Shown here piece by piece: positions 30,284-39,934 of a stretch of 64,000 nucleotides of DNA. The notes beneath the pieces were generated by a model, which did not search any database, was not told the origin of the DNA, and saw only the letters and a list, made by a program, of their open reading frames with translations. Numbering within the stretch: the first letter of the stretch is position 1; each line of letters opens with the position of its first letter. The stretch comes from Nocardioides sp. (GTDB lineage: Bacteria > Actinomycetota > Actinomycetes > Propionibacteriales > Nocardioidaceae), in assembly GCF_025965415.1 (NCBI RefSeq), contig NZ_JAOPWY010000138.1, positions 1 to 64,000 of the forward strand, read 5' to 3'. Both the position numbers and the translations under genes were made by a program.

Positions 30284-31834
30284 ATGACGTTCGGGGACTT
30301 CGTCCGGCTGAGCCGCGCCTATGTGTGGGTGCTCATCGGCTGCACGATCCTCGGTGCGCTCCTGATGATCGCCAAGACGACCCGCGAGCCGGTGCTCTAC
30401 TCGGCCACCTCGTCCGGCCTCGTCCGCGTCGGCAACGCGGCGTCGGCCGGTGAGGAGCAGGGCAATGCGCAGCTCGCGGAGGACAAGGCGAACCTGTATG
30501 CCTTCCTCGTCTCCAAGACCCCGGTCGCCGCGCGGGTCGTCGACGACCTCGGGCTCGACGTGCCGCCGAGCGCCATCGCGGGCCGGTTCTCGGCGTCCGT
30601 GGACGCGGAGGTCAACGCCCTCACCGTCACGGCCATCGGCACCACGCCGGAGGAGGCACGCGACCTCGCGAACGCAGTGGTGGATGCCGTCGTGGTCGTG
30701 GCACAGGAGATCGAGACCGGCGAGGACAACCCCAAGCAGGCGCCGCTGACGCGGATCATCCCGCTCGAGGAGGCGCAGCTCCCCGGAGCGCCCTTCACGC
30801 CGGACTACCGCGGGGCGGCCATGAAGGGCGCCATCGGTGGCCTGGGCCTGGCCTACGCCGTCCTCGTCGCCCGCCGCCTCATCGACCGGCGGATCAGGAC
30901 CACCAAGCACGTCGAGGAGGCCACCGGTGCCTCGGTGCTGGGGGTGATCCCGAAGGAGGACGCGCTCGGTCGCAGCCACCGTGGGGTGCGCGGCGACCTC
31001 GGTCGAGCGGCGGAGTCCTTCCGCCAGCTGCGCACCAACCTCCGCTTCGTCGACGTCGACAACGAACCCCGCAAGATCGTGGTCACCTCGGCTCTCGCGG
31101 GCGAGGGCAAGTCCACCGTGTCCTCCAACATCGCGCGCCTGGTCGCCCAGGCCGGCACGCCCGTCCTGCTGGTCGACGCCGACCTCCGCCGACCGATGAT
31201 CGCGACGACGTTCGAGATCGACGGCGCGGTCGGCCTCACCCAGGCCCTCGCCGGCGACGTCGAGATCCGTGACGTCATCGTCGAGTCGGGCATGGCCAAC
31301 CTGAGCCTCCTGCCGGCCGGGCGGATCCCGCCCAACCCCAGCGAGCTGCTCGGGTCGCTGCGGATGAAGCAGTTCATCGACGAGCTCGCGCAGGACTACC
31401 TCGTGATCCTGGACGCGCCGCCCCTGCTGCCGGTCACCGACGCGGGTCTGCTGTCGGCGTTCTGCGACGGGGCGCTGCTGGTCCAGGCGGCCGGGAAGAC
31501 CCAGATCGACCAGAGCCAGAACTGCCGCCGGATCCTCGACCAGGTCGGCAGCCGGCTGCTCGGCGTCGTCCTCAACAAGGCGCCGGTCAAGGGCGCCAGC
31601 GCGATCGCCTACGGCGGTGCCTACGGCGGTGCCTACGGCGGCTACGGCGGCTACAAGGCCGAGAACGCCTCGCGCGAGGCCTACTCGACGGCCGGCAAGG
31701 GTCGGCGCCGGGGGGCGAAGGCCGACAAGGCCACGAGGGCCGAGAAGGCCGAGAAGGCCGAGAAGGCCGAGAAGGCCGAGAAGGCCGAGAGGGCCGAGAG
31801 GGCCGAGAGGGCCGAGAAGGCCAGCAGGTCCTGA
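30284..31834 (+). CDS. Wzz/Wzc-type polysaccharide biosynthesis tyrosine autokinase (BY-kinase)
   Basis: Wzz-like N-term with TM; RKIVVTSALAGEGKSTVSSNIARLVAQAGTPVLLVDADLRRPMIATTF (Walker A/A'), YLVILDAPPLLPVTDA; Tyr-rich C-term. Confidence 0.92.
   Translation: MTFGDFVRLSRAYVWVLIGCTILGALLMIAKTTREPVLYSATSSGLVRVGNAASAGEEQGNAQLAEDKANLYAFLVSKTPVAARVVDDLGLDVPPSAIAGRFSASVDAEVNALTVTAIGTTPEEARDLANAVVDAVVVVAQEIETGEDNPKQAPLTRIIPLEEAQLPGAPFTPDYRGAAMKGAIGGLGLAYAVLVARRLIDRRIRTTKHVEEATGASVLGVIPKEDALGRSHRGVRGDLGRAAESFRQLRTNLRFVDVDNEPRKIVVTSALAGEGKSTVSSNIARLVAQAGTPVLLVDADLRRPMIATTFEIDGAVGLTQALAGDVEIRDVIVESGMANLSLLPAGRIPPNPSELLGSLRMKQFIDELAQDYLVILDAPPLLPVTDAGLLSAFCDGALLVQAAGKTQIDQSQNCRRILDQVGSRLLGVVLNKAPVKGASAIAYGGAYGGAYGGYGGYKAENASREAYSTAGKGRRRGAKADKATRAEKAEKAEKAEKAEKAERAERAERAEKASRS
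31610..31654 (+). repeat. Tyr/Gly tandem repeat (tacggcggtgcc / tacggcggc units)
   Basis: Encodes YGGAYGGAYGGYGGY in the BY-kinase tail. Confidence 0.85.
31738..31821 (+). repeat. 9-bp tandem repeat gccgagaag/gccgagagg
   Basis: Encodes RAEKAEKAEKAEKAEKAERAERAERAEKA at the BY-kinase C-terminus. Confidence 0.95.
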
Positions 31835-31856
31835 TCGGACCGGCGGTCGGTCGCGG

Positions 31857-33269
31857 TCAGTAGGCCCCGCGACTGGCCACCACGGCGGTGACCGTGCGCG
31901 CGAGGATCAGCACGTCCTGGACCATCGACCAGTTGTCGACGTAGTAGAGGTCGAGCCGGACCGTGTCCTCCCAGGACAGGTCCGACCTGCCCGAGACCTG
32001 CCACAGGCCGGTCATGCCGGGCAGCACGTTGAGCCGGCGCAGCATGTCGTCCTCGTACTGCTCCACCTCCGACGGCAGCGGCGGTCGGGGCCCCACCAGG
32101 CTCATGTCGCCACGTACGACGTTCCAGAGCTGGGGCAGCTCGTCGAGCGAGAAGCGGCGGATGAGCCTGCCCGGACGGGTCACCCGGGGGTCGTCGGTGC
32201 TCTTGAAGAGCACGTGGTCGCGCGCCTCCAGGGTGGCGAGCTGATCCTCGGCGTCGACCGACATGGATCGCAGTTTGAGGCAGGTGAACTCGACGCCCTC
32301 GCGACCCACGCGGCTCTGCCGGAACAGGGCCGGCCCACCGTCGTGACGCCTGACCCAGATCATCAGCCCGAGCAGCAGCGGCCAGATCAGGGCGAGGATG
32401 AGGAGCGACCCGATGACGTCGAAGGCGCGCTTGGCGTCGTTGGTCGCCAGCTGCGAGCGGGAACGTCCCAGGTGCATCAGGGGCAGGCCGGCGACGGGCC
32501 GGATCCGGATGCGCTCGCTGGAGACGTCGGTGACGTTGGGGGCGACGATGATCTGGACGTTGGCGTGGTCCTCGAGCTCCCAGGCGAGGCGCCGCAGCTG
32601 CGTGGAGGAGGTCACGGCACCGGCGGTGAAGAAGACGATGTCGGGTCCGTGCTCGTCGACGACGGCCCGCACCTCGTCGATCAGCCCCAGCACGGAGATC
32701 CCGGCCGAGGTCTGCTCCAGCCCGGCGTACTCCCGCGGGACCAGGCAGCCCATCACCTGGTAGCCGAGCCACGACTCGCGGGCCAGGACCTTGTGGATCT
32801 CGCCGATGTAGCCGGGGGCGCCCACGAGCAGCACCCGCTCGTTGAAGTGCCCGGCCACCCGGAGCCGCTGGATGATGCGCCGGGAGAACAGCCGCCCGAT
32901 GACCAGCAGCAGCACGCCCAGGGGGAAGAACAGCACGAAGAACCCGCGGGAGAGGGGGTACTGCATGAGGAACGCCATCGTGGCGACGAGGGCCGCGGTG
33001 AAGAAGGACGCGTTGACGACGAGCTTGAACTCCTCGGTGCCGGCCCCGAAGACGTGGAGCTCGTAGGTGCCGAAGAAGGCCAGCATGACCAGCCAGGTGG
33101 CCACGAAGAAGACGCTGGCGAGGGCCGTGTTCTCCAGGACGTCGCCCGCGGTGGGGAAGATCGACAGCGTCACCCGGAACCGGATGGCCAGCACGGTCGC
33201 GGCCGCGATCATGACGAGATCGACTGCGCCGATCAGCCAGGGCAGCAGCTTGATGCCGTCGGGTCGCAC
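31857..33269 (-). CDS. Exopolysaccharide polyprenyl-phosphate sugar-1-P transferase (WbaP/CpsE-like)
   Basis: RAFDVIGSLLILALIWPLLLGLMIWVRRHDGGPALFRQSRVGREGVEFTCLKLRSM, SLDELPQLWNVVRGDMSLVGPRPPLPSEVEQY. Confidence 0.94.
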   Translation of the reverse strand: MRPDGIKLLPWLIGAVDLVMIAAATVLAIRFRVTLSIFPTAGDVLENTALASVFFVATWLVMLAFFGTYELHVFGAGTEEFKLVVNASFFTAALVATMAFLMQYPLSRGFFVLFFPLGVLLLVIGRLFSRRIIQRLRVAGHFNERVLLVGAPGYIGEIHKVLARESWLGYQVMGCLVPREYAGLEQTSAGISVLGLIDEVRAVVDEHGPDIVFFTAGAVTSSTQLRRLAWELEDHANVQIIVAPNVTDVSSERIRIRPVAGLPLMHLGRSRSQLATNDAKRAFDVIGSLLILALIWPLLLGLMIWVRRHDGGPALFRQSRVGREGVEFTCLKLRSMSVDAEDQLATLEARDHVLFKSTDDPRVTRPGRLIRRFSLDELPQLWNVVRGDMSLVGPRPPLPSEVEQYEDDMLRRLNVLPGMTGLWQVSGRSDLSWEDTVRLDLYYVDNWSMVQDVLILARTVTAVVASRGAY

Positions 33270-33270
33270 G

Positions 33271-34380
33271 TCAGGTCGACCTTCCTGCGTCGAGCACGAT
33301 CGAACGGATCCTTTCGATGAAGCGGGCCTCCCCGAAGTCCTCGGCCCGCGCCGTCAGTCTGTCACCGTCCCAGCCGTGATGGTCGGAAACAGCGAGCGCG
33401 GCGCTGATGTCCTCCGGGGTCGGCCGGTCGAAGAAGATCCCGGTCTCGCCCTCGAGGACGGTCTCGAGGAAGCCGCCGCCGCGCAGGGCCACGGCCGGCA
33501 CGCCGAACGCCGCGGCCTCGAGCGGCGCCAGGCCGAAGTCCTCGTGGCTGGCGGCGACGAGCACGCCGGCGTCGGCGTACGCCGCGCGCAGCTGCCCGTC
33601 GCTCAGCCCGCCGAGCAGCCGCACGTTGTCGGGGAGGGTGGCGCGCAGTCGTGCCTCCTCCGGGCCGCGGCCGACCACGACGAGGCGCCGGCCGGTGCCG
33701 CGCACGGCCTCGATCACGGCATCGACGTTCTTGTAGGGCAGGAGCCGGGAGACGACGAGGGCGTAGCCGGGGTCCCAGCCGGCGAGCTCCGGGATCGCCT
33801 CACGCGGCGCGGCGGCGTCCATCCCGTGCGGCGGCGGCAGGAGCTCGGCGGCCCGGCCGTACGTCGTCGCGATCCGCTGCTGGACGACGCGGCTGTTGGC
33901 GAGGTAGACGTCGACCTGTCCGGCCTGACGGCGGTCCCAGCGCTTGAGGAAGGGCCGCAACGCCAGCAGCGGGGGGCCGAGGGGGGAGCGCCAGGCCGTG
34001 CCGCCGAGGTACTCGTCGGTCTGGTAGAGCCACCGGGCCGGGTTGTGGCAGTAGACGACCGTGCGCCCCGGGGTGGCGAAGCCGTGCGCCCAGCCGCTGC
34101 TGGAGGCGACGACGACGTCGGCGTCGACGCGCATCCGGGACGCGGCCGGGGCGAGCAGGGGCAGGGCCAGGCGGTGGTCCCGGCGCAGGGCCTCGACGCG
34201 GTTGAGCGGTGAGGTGCGGACGTCGGCGTGGGCGAACTCCGGGTAGGTCCCCTCGGGGTCGTAGAGCGTGGTGTGCACGGCGGCCTCGGGGAAGGCCTTC
34301 ATCAGGGTGAGCACGACCCGCTCCGCGCCACCGCGCTGGGTCAGGTAGTCGTGGGCGATCGCCACCGTCGGTCGGCTCAC
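33271..34380 (-). CDS. GT4-like glycosyltransferase
   Basis: VAIAHDYLTQRGGAERVVLTLMKAFPEAAVHTTLY; AASHEDFGLAPLEAAAFGVPAVALRGGGFLETV; GTG start. Confidence 0.9.
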   Translation of the reverse strand: MSRPTVAIAHDYLTQRGGAERVVLTLMKAFPEAAVHTTLYDPEGTYPEFAHADVRTSPLNRVEALRRDHRLALPLLAPAASRMRVDADVVVASSSGWAHGFATPGRTVVYCHNPARWLYQTDEYLGGTAWRSPLGPPLLALRPFLKRWDRRQAGQVDVYLANSRVVQQRIATTYGRAAELLPPPHGMDAAAPREAIPELAGWDPGYALVVSRLLPYKNVDAVIEAVRGTGRRLVVVGRGPEEARLRATLPDNVRLLGGLSDGQLRAAYADAGVLVAASHEDFGLAPLEAAAFGVPAVALRGGGFLETVLEGETGIFFDRPTPEDISAALAVSDHHGWDGDRLTARAEDFGEARFIERIRSIVLDAGRST

Positions 34381-35396
34381 GTGGTCCCCAGCTCCTCGAG
34401 CAACCGCTGGACGCGCAGCCGACCGGCCCCCGGGGAGTAGTGGTCCTCCCAGCGTCGGCGTGCGCGGTCGGTCACGTCGCGCACCTCCTCGGGGGTGGCG
34501 GCGAGGGCTCGCTCGACGACCCGCGCCAGGTCCGTGGCATCGCCGCTGGGGGCGATCCAGGGGTGGTCGGGACCGGCGACCTCGGGGAGCGCGCCGGCGT
34601 CCGACACGACGAACGGGATGCCTGCGGCCATCGCCTCGGCGACGACGAGGCCGAACGACTCGGCGACCCTGCTGGGGAAGACGGCGAGGTCGACCTGTGA
34701 GAAGAGCTCCTCGGGGGACACGCGACCCAGCCGGAGGACGCTGCTGCCGAGCGCTGCGAGGGACTCGATGACGGGGAGTCGCTGGTCCTCCGGGACCCAG
34801 CGGTCGTCCCCGGCGACGACGAGGCGCAGGTCGGCCGGTGCCCCGGAGATCGCCTGCGCCAGGAGGTCCAGGCCCTTGTCGGTGGACAGGCGGCCCAGGA
34901 ACCCGACCGACGTGCGGCCGGTCGGCAGTGGGAGCCGGGCGACCTCGTCCGTCCAGTTCGCACAGACCGTCGATCCCCGAACGCCGGACGACAGGAACGC
35001 CGACGGGGTGAGGATGCGTTCGCTTCGGGCCGTTGCCACCCTCAGCGCCACCCGCTGGGCCCGGGAGCGTGGCAGCTGGTGCAGGTGCACGACGCGGCGC
35101 GCCCGGCCGGCCGTCGCGAGAGCCGGAACCAGCCCGTGGCACCACAGGAGGCCAGTGCGCTCGGCACGGTCCCACGCGCGGAGCCGGACCAGGTGGTCGC
35201 GCCGGCCGTCGGCACGGATCGCCACCACGTCGGCCCCGAGGGCGGTGGCGGCATCGAGGACCTCGGTGGGGGCGTCGGGAGCCACGACCGTCACCGGGTG
35301 CCCGAGCGCCAGGAGCGCCTCGGCGTGCCGCAGCAGCATCTGCTCACCGCCGCCGAGGTCGGGGTTGTTGGCGGCGAGGTGGATCCGTTCAGCCAT
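34377..35396 (-). CDS. GT4-like glycosyltransferase
   Basis: NNPDLGGGEQMLLRHAEALLALGHPVTVV; VFPSRVAESFGLVVAEAMAAGIPFVVSDAGALPEVAG. Confidence 0.88.
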   Translation of the reverse strand: MAERIHLAANNPDLGGGEQMLLRHAEALLALGHPVTVVAPDAPTEVLDAATALGADVVAIRADGRRDHLVRLRAWDRAERTGLLWCHGLVPALATAGRARRVVHLHQLPRSRAQRVALRVATARSERILTPSAFLSSGVRGSTVCANWTDEVARLPLPTGRTSVGFLGRLSTDKGLDLLAQAISGAPADLRLVVAGDDRWVPEDQRLPVIESLAALGSSVLRLGRVSPEELFSQVDLAVFPSRVAESFGLVVAEAMAAGIPFVVSDAGALPEVAGPDHPWIAPSGDATDLARVVERALAATPEEVRDVTDRARRRWEDHYSPGAGRLRVQRLLEELGTT

Positions 35397-36540
35397 CGGG
35401 CGTGCTCTCGGGCTCGGGGTGCAGGGCACGGCCGAGGGCGAGCGCGACGGCCACGGCCATCGGGGTGTCGAGCAGCACCTCGCCGAGGGTGATGGCCATG
35501 ACGGCCACGCCGATGAGGCTGGCCTGCGCCCCCGCCGCGGCCATGTCGCCGGCACGCGATCGCTTCGCGAGGCGGAGGAAGGCGAACGCGATGAGCGCGA
35601 GCACGAGAAGCAGTGCGCCCCAGCCGCCTTCCTGCCGGACGGCGAGATAGCTGTTGTGGAAGAAGAACTCCAGGTCGCGGATGTTGACCCGGGCCGTGCC
35701 CGGGCCGTGGCCGAACCACGGCGCGTCGGCGAGCTGGACCCGCTCCTGGGCGATGATGCGGTCGCGCAGAGCGTCGCTGCCGGAGCGGTCCGAGAAGGGA
35801 CCCAACGTGGTCAGGCTCTTGGGGATGTTGTTGACGATCCAGACCATTCCGGCCGCCAGGGCTGCGCCGCTGACGGGGCCGAGGCGGCGCCCGAGCAGCA
35901 CCCAGACCAGTGCGAACGCGCCGGCCAGCAGTCCGGTGCGCGAGTAGCACAGCAGCAGACCGGCGACGATCGGGGCGGCCACGGCCAGCCGCACCTTGGT
36001 GCGGTCGTCGCAGAAGAAGACCGCGAGGACGCCGAGGACGGCGAGGAAGTAGGCACCGGCGTTGGGGTCCGACAGGTAGCCGGTCAGACGCCCGGAGTAC
36101 GAGCTGGCGCCGAGACCGACGACGCCGAGCCCGATCACGGCGATCAGTCCGGCGGCCAGCCCGGCACCGACGGAGCGGGTCGAGAGCCTGCCCGTGCCTC
36201 CGGCCCAGATGAGCCCGGCCAGGATCGAGACGTGACCCACCCGGCGCGTCCAGTCGACGTGGTTGGCGAGGCCGGAGTAGATGAGCAGCACCAGCACTGC
36301 CCCGAGCAGCAGCACGACGGCGCTGGGCAGCCTGGCCCCGCCGCGGGCGGGACGGAGCACGCACAACCCGACGAGCGCCGCCATAGCGAACTCGTTGAGC
36401 GGGAAGCCACTCACCTCGACCGACCGCAGGGGCAGGATCGCCATCAGCACGAAGTCGGTGATCCGGATCTCCCGGGCCGCCTCGTCCGCGCGGTCGACCG
36501 TGCGGTCCGACAGGTTCCACGGCGAGTCGATGCGGGCCAT
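35389..36540 (-). CDS. O-antigen ligase/polymerase-like membrane protein
   Basis: Multiple TM helices; Wzy_C-like SDPNAGAYFLAVLGVLAVF, LLCYSRTGLLAGAFALVWVLLG, WFGHGPGTARV, HNSYLAVRQEGGWGALLL. Confidence 0.85.
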   Translation of the reverse strand: MARIDSPWNLSDRTVDRADEAAREIRITDFVLMAILPLRSVEVSGFPLNEFAMAALVGLCVLRPARGGARLPSAVVLLLGAVLVLLIYSGLANHVDWTRRVGHVSILAGLIWAGGTGRLSTRSVGAGLAAGLIAVIGLGVVGLGASSYSGRLTGYLSDPNAGAYFLAVLGVLAVFFCDDRTKVRLAVAAPIVAGLLLCYSRTGLLAGAFALVWVLLGRRLGPVSGAALAAGMVWIVNNIPKSLTTLGPFSDRSGSDALRDRIIAQERVQLADAPWFGHGPGTARVNIRDLEFFFHNSYLAVRQEGGWGALLLVLALIAFAFLRLAKRSRAGDMAAAGAQASLIGVAVMAITLGEVLLDTPMAVAVALALGRALHPEPESTPDG

Positions 36541-37598
36541 CAGCGCGCGCCCGTCGAGGCGTACGTCTGGGCGATGCGCGCACACATGTCGGCCACGCTG
36601 GGCCATCGGGTCAGGCCCGAGCGAGCGGCCGGGTCGAGGCCCTGCGCCGACAGGGCAGCGGCCACGGCGCGAGCGTCCTCGGCGTCCACCAGCGACGTGC
36701 TCGGCAGGATCTCGGGGTTGCCGCCGACGTCGCTGGCGACGACGCCCATCCCGCGGCCGGCGGCGTCGAGGAGGGCGTAGGAGCAGTTCTCCCAGACCGA
36801 GAGCATGGCGAGCACGTCGTGCTCGGCCATCGCTCGGTCGGGGTCGACGAAGCCCGGCAGGGCGACGGTGTCGGCCAGGCCGAGGCGTGCGACCTGCGCT
36901 CGCAACGCTCCCTCCTCCGGTCCCTTCCCGGCCAGGGTGAGCCGTGCCTCCGGGTGGGAGTGGTGGAGCTTGGCGAAGCCGTCGACCAGGGCCGGCAGGC
37001 GCTTCTCGGGCGAGAGGCGCGCGAGGGACAGGATCCGGAGGCCGGCTGCTGATGGGGCCGCCGCCGGGTCCACGTCCACGCCGTTGGGGACCACCACGAC
37101 CTGGCGTCGTGGGTGCCACTTCTCCCGCATCGCGTCCGCGGTGGCTCGGCTGACTGCGATCGCCGCGTCGAAGCGCCGCAGCCGAGCGGTGTGCGCCGCC
37201 GCCATCAGGCGGGTCTTGGCGTCCGAGCGGTGGTAGACGACGTCGTCGCGGGCGATGCCGTGCTCGGTCGTCACCAGCCGCGGCCCCCGTCCCGCCGCGA
37301 GGGCGACGACGATGTCGGCGTACGCCAGGTGGCTGTGCACGACGGCCGGCTGCTCGCGGCGTACGACGTCGCGCAGCGTGGTGACCGACGCACGCAGCCC
37401 GTGGTCGGGACCGAACGGGCCCTCGACGACGTCGGCGCCGAGCTCGCGCAGCCGCGCGGGCAGGTCGCCGGGCGGGGTGAGGACCACCAGCCGCCAGCCC
37501 GGGATCCCGGCGCGGGCGACGTCGAGCACGTGGCGCGCCACCCCGGCCAGGTCGCTGACCGGCACCACCCACAGGGCGGTGGGTGCGGTCAGAACCAT
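36540..37598 (-). CDS. GT4-like glycosyltransferase
   Basis: VSDLAGVARHVLDVARAGIPGWRLVVLTPPGDLPARL; ILSLARLSPEKRLPALVDGFAKL; LDAAGRGMGVVASDVGGNPEIL. Confidence 0.9.
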   Translation of the reverse strand: MVLTAPTALWVVPVSDLAGVARHVLDVARAGIPGWRLVVLTPPGDLPARLRELGADVVEGPFGPDHGLRASVTTLRDVVRREQPAVVHSHLAYADIVVALAAGRGPRLVTTEHGIARDDVVYHRSDAKTRLMAAAHTARLRRFDAAIAVSRATADAMREKWHPRRQVVVVPNGVDVDPAAAPSAAGLRILSLARLSPEKRLPALVDGFAKLHHSHPEARLTLAGKGPEEGALRAQVARLGLADTVALPGFVDPDRAMAEHDVLAMLSVWENCSYALLDAAGRGMGVVASDVGGNPEILPSTSLVDAEDARAVAAALSAQGLDPAARSGLTRWPSVADMCARIAQTYASTGAR

Positions 37599-39862
37599 TG
37601 CTCCAACCGCTCGAGGGCGATCCAGAAGCCCTCGCCGTCGTTGACGTGTCCCTGCCAGATCTCGGGGATGAAGCTCACGCCCGGTGACATCGCGTCGAGC
37701 TGTCCGGCGAGCACCGCCCAGTCGATCTCGCCGTCACCGACCTGGACGCCCTCGCCGTCGACGCCCGTCGCGTCGACCAGGTGCAGGTGCTCGGTGTGGG
37801 GCGCCAGCAGGTCGGTCGCCTCGGCGAACGACATCCCGAGGTAGTTGGCCGAGAGCTTGGAGTGGGACACGTCGAAGCAGAGCCGACGGGCGTAGCGCTC
37901 GGCGAACGCGGCGGTGTCGCGCGGGTCGACGAAGAGGTTGCAGTAGAGCTGGCCGCCCATGTACCACGGGTAGGGCGGCAGGGTCTGGGCGCACAGGCGC
38001 ACGCCCGAGTCGTCGATGCGGGCCAGGCCCGCGGCCACCCGGGCGTACATCGCCTCGCGCTCGGCCGGGGAGACGAAGGCGTCGGTGGTGAAGCCGCCGA
38101 GGCTGGCGACGATGACCGGGCCTTCGACATCCGCCTTGTCGTCGGCCCCCCGGGTGAAGTGCTGCTGCATCTCGCGGGTCGTGTCGACGACGCGCTGGAG
38201 CTCGCGGATCGAGCGCTCCCAGTGGTCGTCGTCCTCGGAGGCGAGGTTGAGCAGGAAGTCGCCGGCGAACAGGTCGGGGGAGTGCGTGGTGAAGCCCATC
38301 GGCAGGCCGTCGGGGTAGGCGCCGAACACCTCGGCCACGGGCAGGTCGAGGTCCTTGTAGGAGAAGTGGAACTCGAGGAAGTCCGGGGTCGTGTCCCGCG
38401 TCATCGCCTCGATGTCGTGGTAGCGCGTCGCGAGGCCCCACGGGCGCCGGAAGTCGTAGGCCCGCCCGCGCGGTGCCGCATCACCCAGGTCGGTGGCGTA
38501 GAAGAAGTCGCCGGGGTCGAGTGCGCGGGTCGTCGTACGCCCGACGAGCTTGTCGTAGGCGTTGGGCTGCAGCCCGCGGCCGGGGCTCTTGATGTCGATG
38601 TCGGCGTCGGTGAGGAGCTGGCCCACCTCGATCCGCCGGGTCGCGACCAGGGACTTGGCGAGGTTGACGCGGTTCATCATCTCGCCGGTGGAGACCGCGC
38701 GGGGCGCGGAGGTGCCCAGCGCCTCCTCGACCTCGCGGACGCGCTGGACCATCTCCTTGAACTCGCCCGGCAGCAGGCTGACCTTGTGGTCGTTGCCCTC
38801 GAGGTCGCGGTCGACGGTGAAGTGCTTCTCGATGATGCGGGCGCCCAGGGCGACGGCGGCGAGGGCGATGTGGAAGCCGCGCTCGTGGCCGGAGTAGCCG
38901 ACGGGTGCCTGGGTGAGCTCGGCCAGCCGGGTCAGGTAGGCGAGGTTGACGTCCTTGAAGGGCGCCGGGTAGGTCGACTGGCAGTGCAGGAACGCGTGGG
39001 CGACGCCGGTGCTGCGGATCAGCTCGACGGTCTCGCGGATCTCGCCCTCGGTGGACATGCCGGTCGAGATGACCATCGGGGTGCCGCTCGCGGCCATGTG
39101 CCGCAGCAGCGCGTGGTTGGTCATGTCGGCCGACGCGACCTTGAGCGACGGCACGCCGTAGTCGACGAGGCGGTCCACGCTGACCGGGTCCCAGGCGGTG
39201 CACATGACGTCGACGCCGACGTCGCGGCAGTGGTCGAAGACCTCGAAGAGCTGGTCGGCCTCGAGGTTGTACTTCGCGAGCAGGTCGAGGGTGTACTGCG
39301 GGCCGAGGTCCTCGCCGCCGGAGCCCGAGGAGCCCTGGCGGTAGAGGGACTCCATGTCGCGGAGCTGGAACTTCACGAGGTTGGCGCCGGACTCGACGGA
39401 GAGGTCGACCAGCTGCTTGGCCAGGGACACGTCGCCCTGGTGGTTGATGCCGATCTCCGAGATCAGCAGCGTGGGCGCGTCCGGGCCGACGACGTGGCGG
39501 CCGATGCGGAGCTCGTCGGCGCGGTTGATCGCGACCGCGACGAGGTGACCGCGCTCGTCGACCAGGGCGACGTGGTCGATGCCGGAGCCGAAGGCGTGGG
39601 AGATCTCCGCCGGGCTGCTGCCGATGGGCAGGCTGCGGGGCGAGGTGTTGGCGGCCTCGATGGCCGGGACGTCGACGCTGAGGCTGGCGGCGCCGCTCAC
39701 CCAGCGGCGGAAGTCGCCGTCGGACAGCACACCGTCGAGGTGGCCGTGGGAGTCGACGAGGAAGATGACGCGAGCCTTGTTGGCGGTGATCTTCTCCAGG
39801 GCGCGCAGGACCGGGTCGCCGGAGTAGACGACGTACGGCGTGAGGTCACGCTCGATGATCAA
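37589..39862 (-). CDS. CBS-domain / N-acetylneuraminate synthase (NeuB, with SAF-like) / sugar-phosphate isomerase-epimerase TIM-barrel fusion, 757 aa
   Basis: N-term CBS pair (ALEKITANKARVIFLVDSHGHLDGVLSDGDFRRW), central NeuB (LLISEIGINHQGDVSLAKQLVDLSVESGANLVKFQ, GYSGHERGFHIALAAVALGARIIEKHFTVDR, SLVATRRIEVGQLLTDADIDIKSPGRGL), C-term TIM barrel (LCFDVSHSKLSANYLGMSFAEATDLLAPHTEHLHLVDA). Confidence 0.9.
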   Translation of the reverse strand: MIIERDLTPYVVYSGDPVLRALEKITANKARVIFLVDSHGHLDGVLSDGDFRRWVSGAASLSVDVPAIEAANTSPRSLPIGSSPAEISHAFGSGIDHVALVDERGHLVAVAINRADELRIGRHVVGPDAPTLLISEIGINHQGDVSLAKQLVDLSVESGANLVKFQLRDMESLYRQGSSGSGGEDLGPQYTLDLLAKYNLEADQLFEVFDHCRDVGVDVMCTAWDPVSVDRLVDYGVPSLKVASADMTNHALLRHMAASGTPMVISTGMSTEGEIRETVELIRSTGVAHAFLHCQSTYPAPFKDVNLAYLTRLAELTQAPVGYSGHERGFHIALAAVALGARIIEKHFTVDRDLEGNDHKVSLLPGEFKEMVQRVREVEEALGTSAPRAVSTGEMMNRVNLAKSLVATRRIEVGQLLTDADIDIKSPGRGLQPNAYDKLVGRTTTRALDPGDFFYATDLGDAAPRGRAYDFRRPWGLATRYHDIEAMTRDTTPDFLEFHFSYKDLDLPVAEVFGAYPDGLPMGFTTHSPDLFAGDFLLNLASEDDDHWERSIRELQRVVDTTREMQQHFTRGADDKADVEGPVIVASLGGFTTDAFVSPAEREAMYARVAAGLARIDDSGVRLCAQTLPPYPWYMGGQLYCNLFVDPRDTAAFAERYARRLCFDVSHSKLSANYLGMSFAEATDLLAPHTEHLHLVDATGVDGEGVQVGDGEIDWAVLAGQLDAMSPGVSFIPEIWQGHVNDGEGFWIALERLEQWF

Positions 39863-39934
39863 CGCGGGGGCCTTCCGTGGGCGTGCGAACTGGACAACCG
39901 TAGCCAGCCAACTCCTTCGGCGTGGGGAGTCCGG

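Noticed and set aside
31738-31821. Tandem repeat as a possible CRISPR array
   Set aside because: 9-bp in-frame codon repeat without spacers; part of the BY-kinase coding tail.
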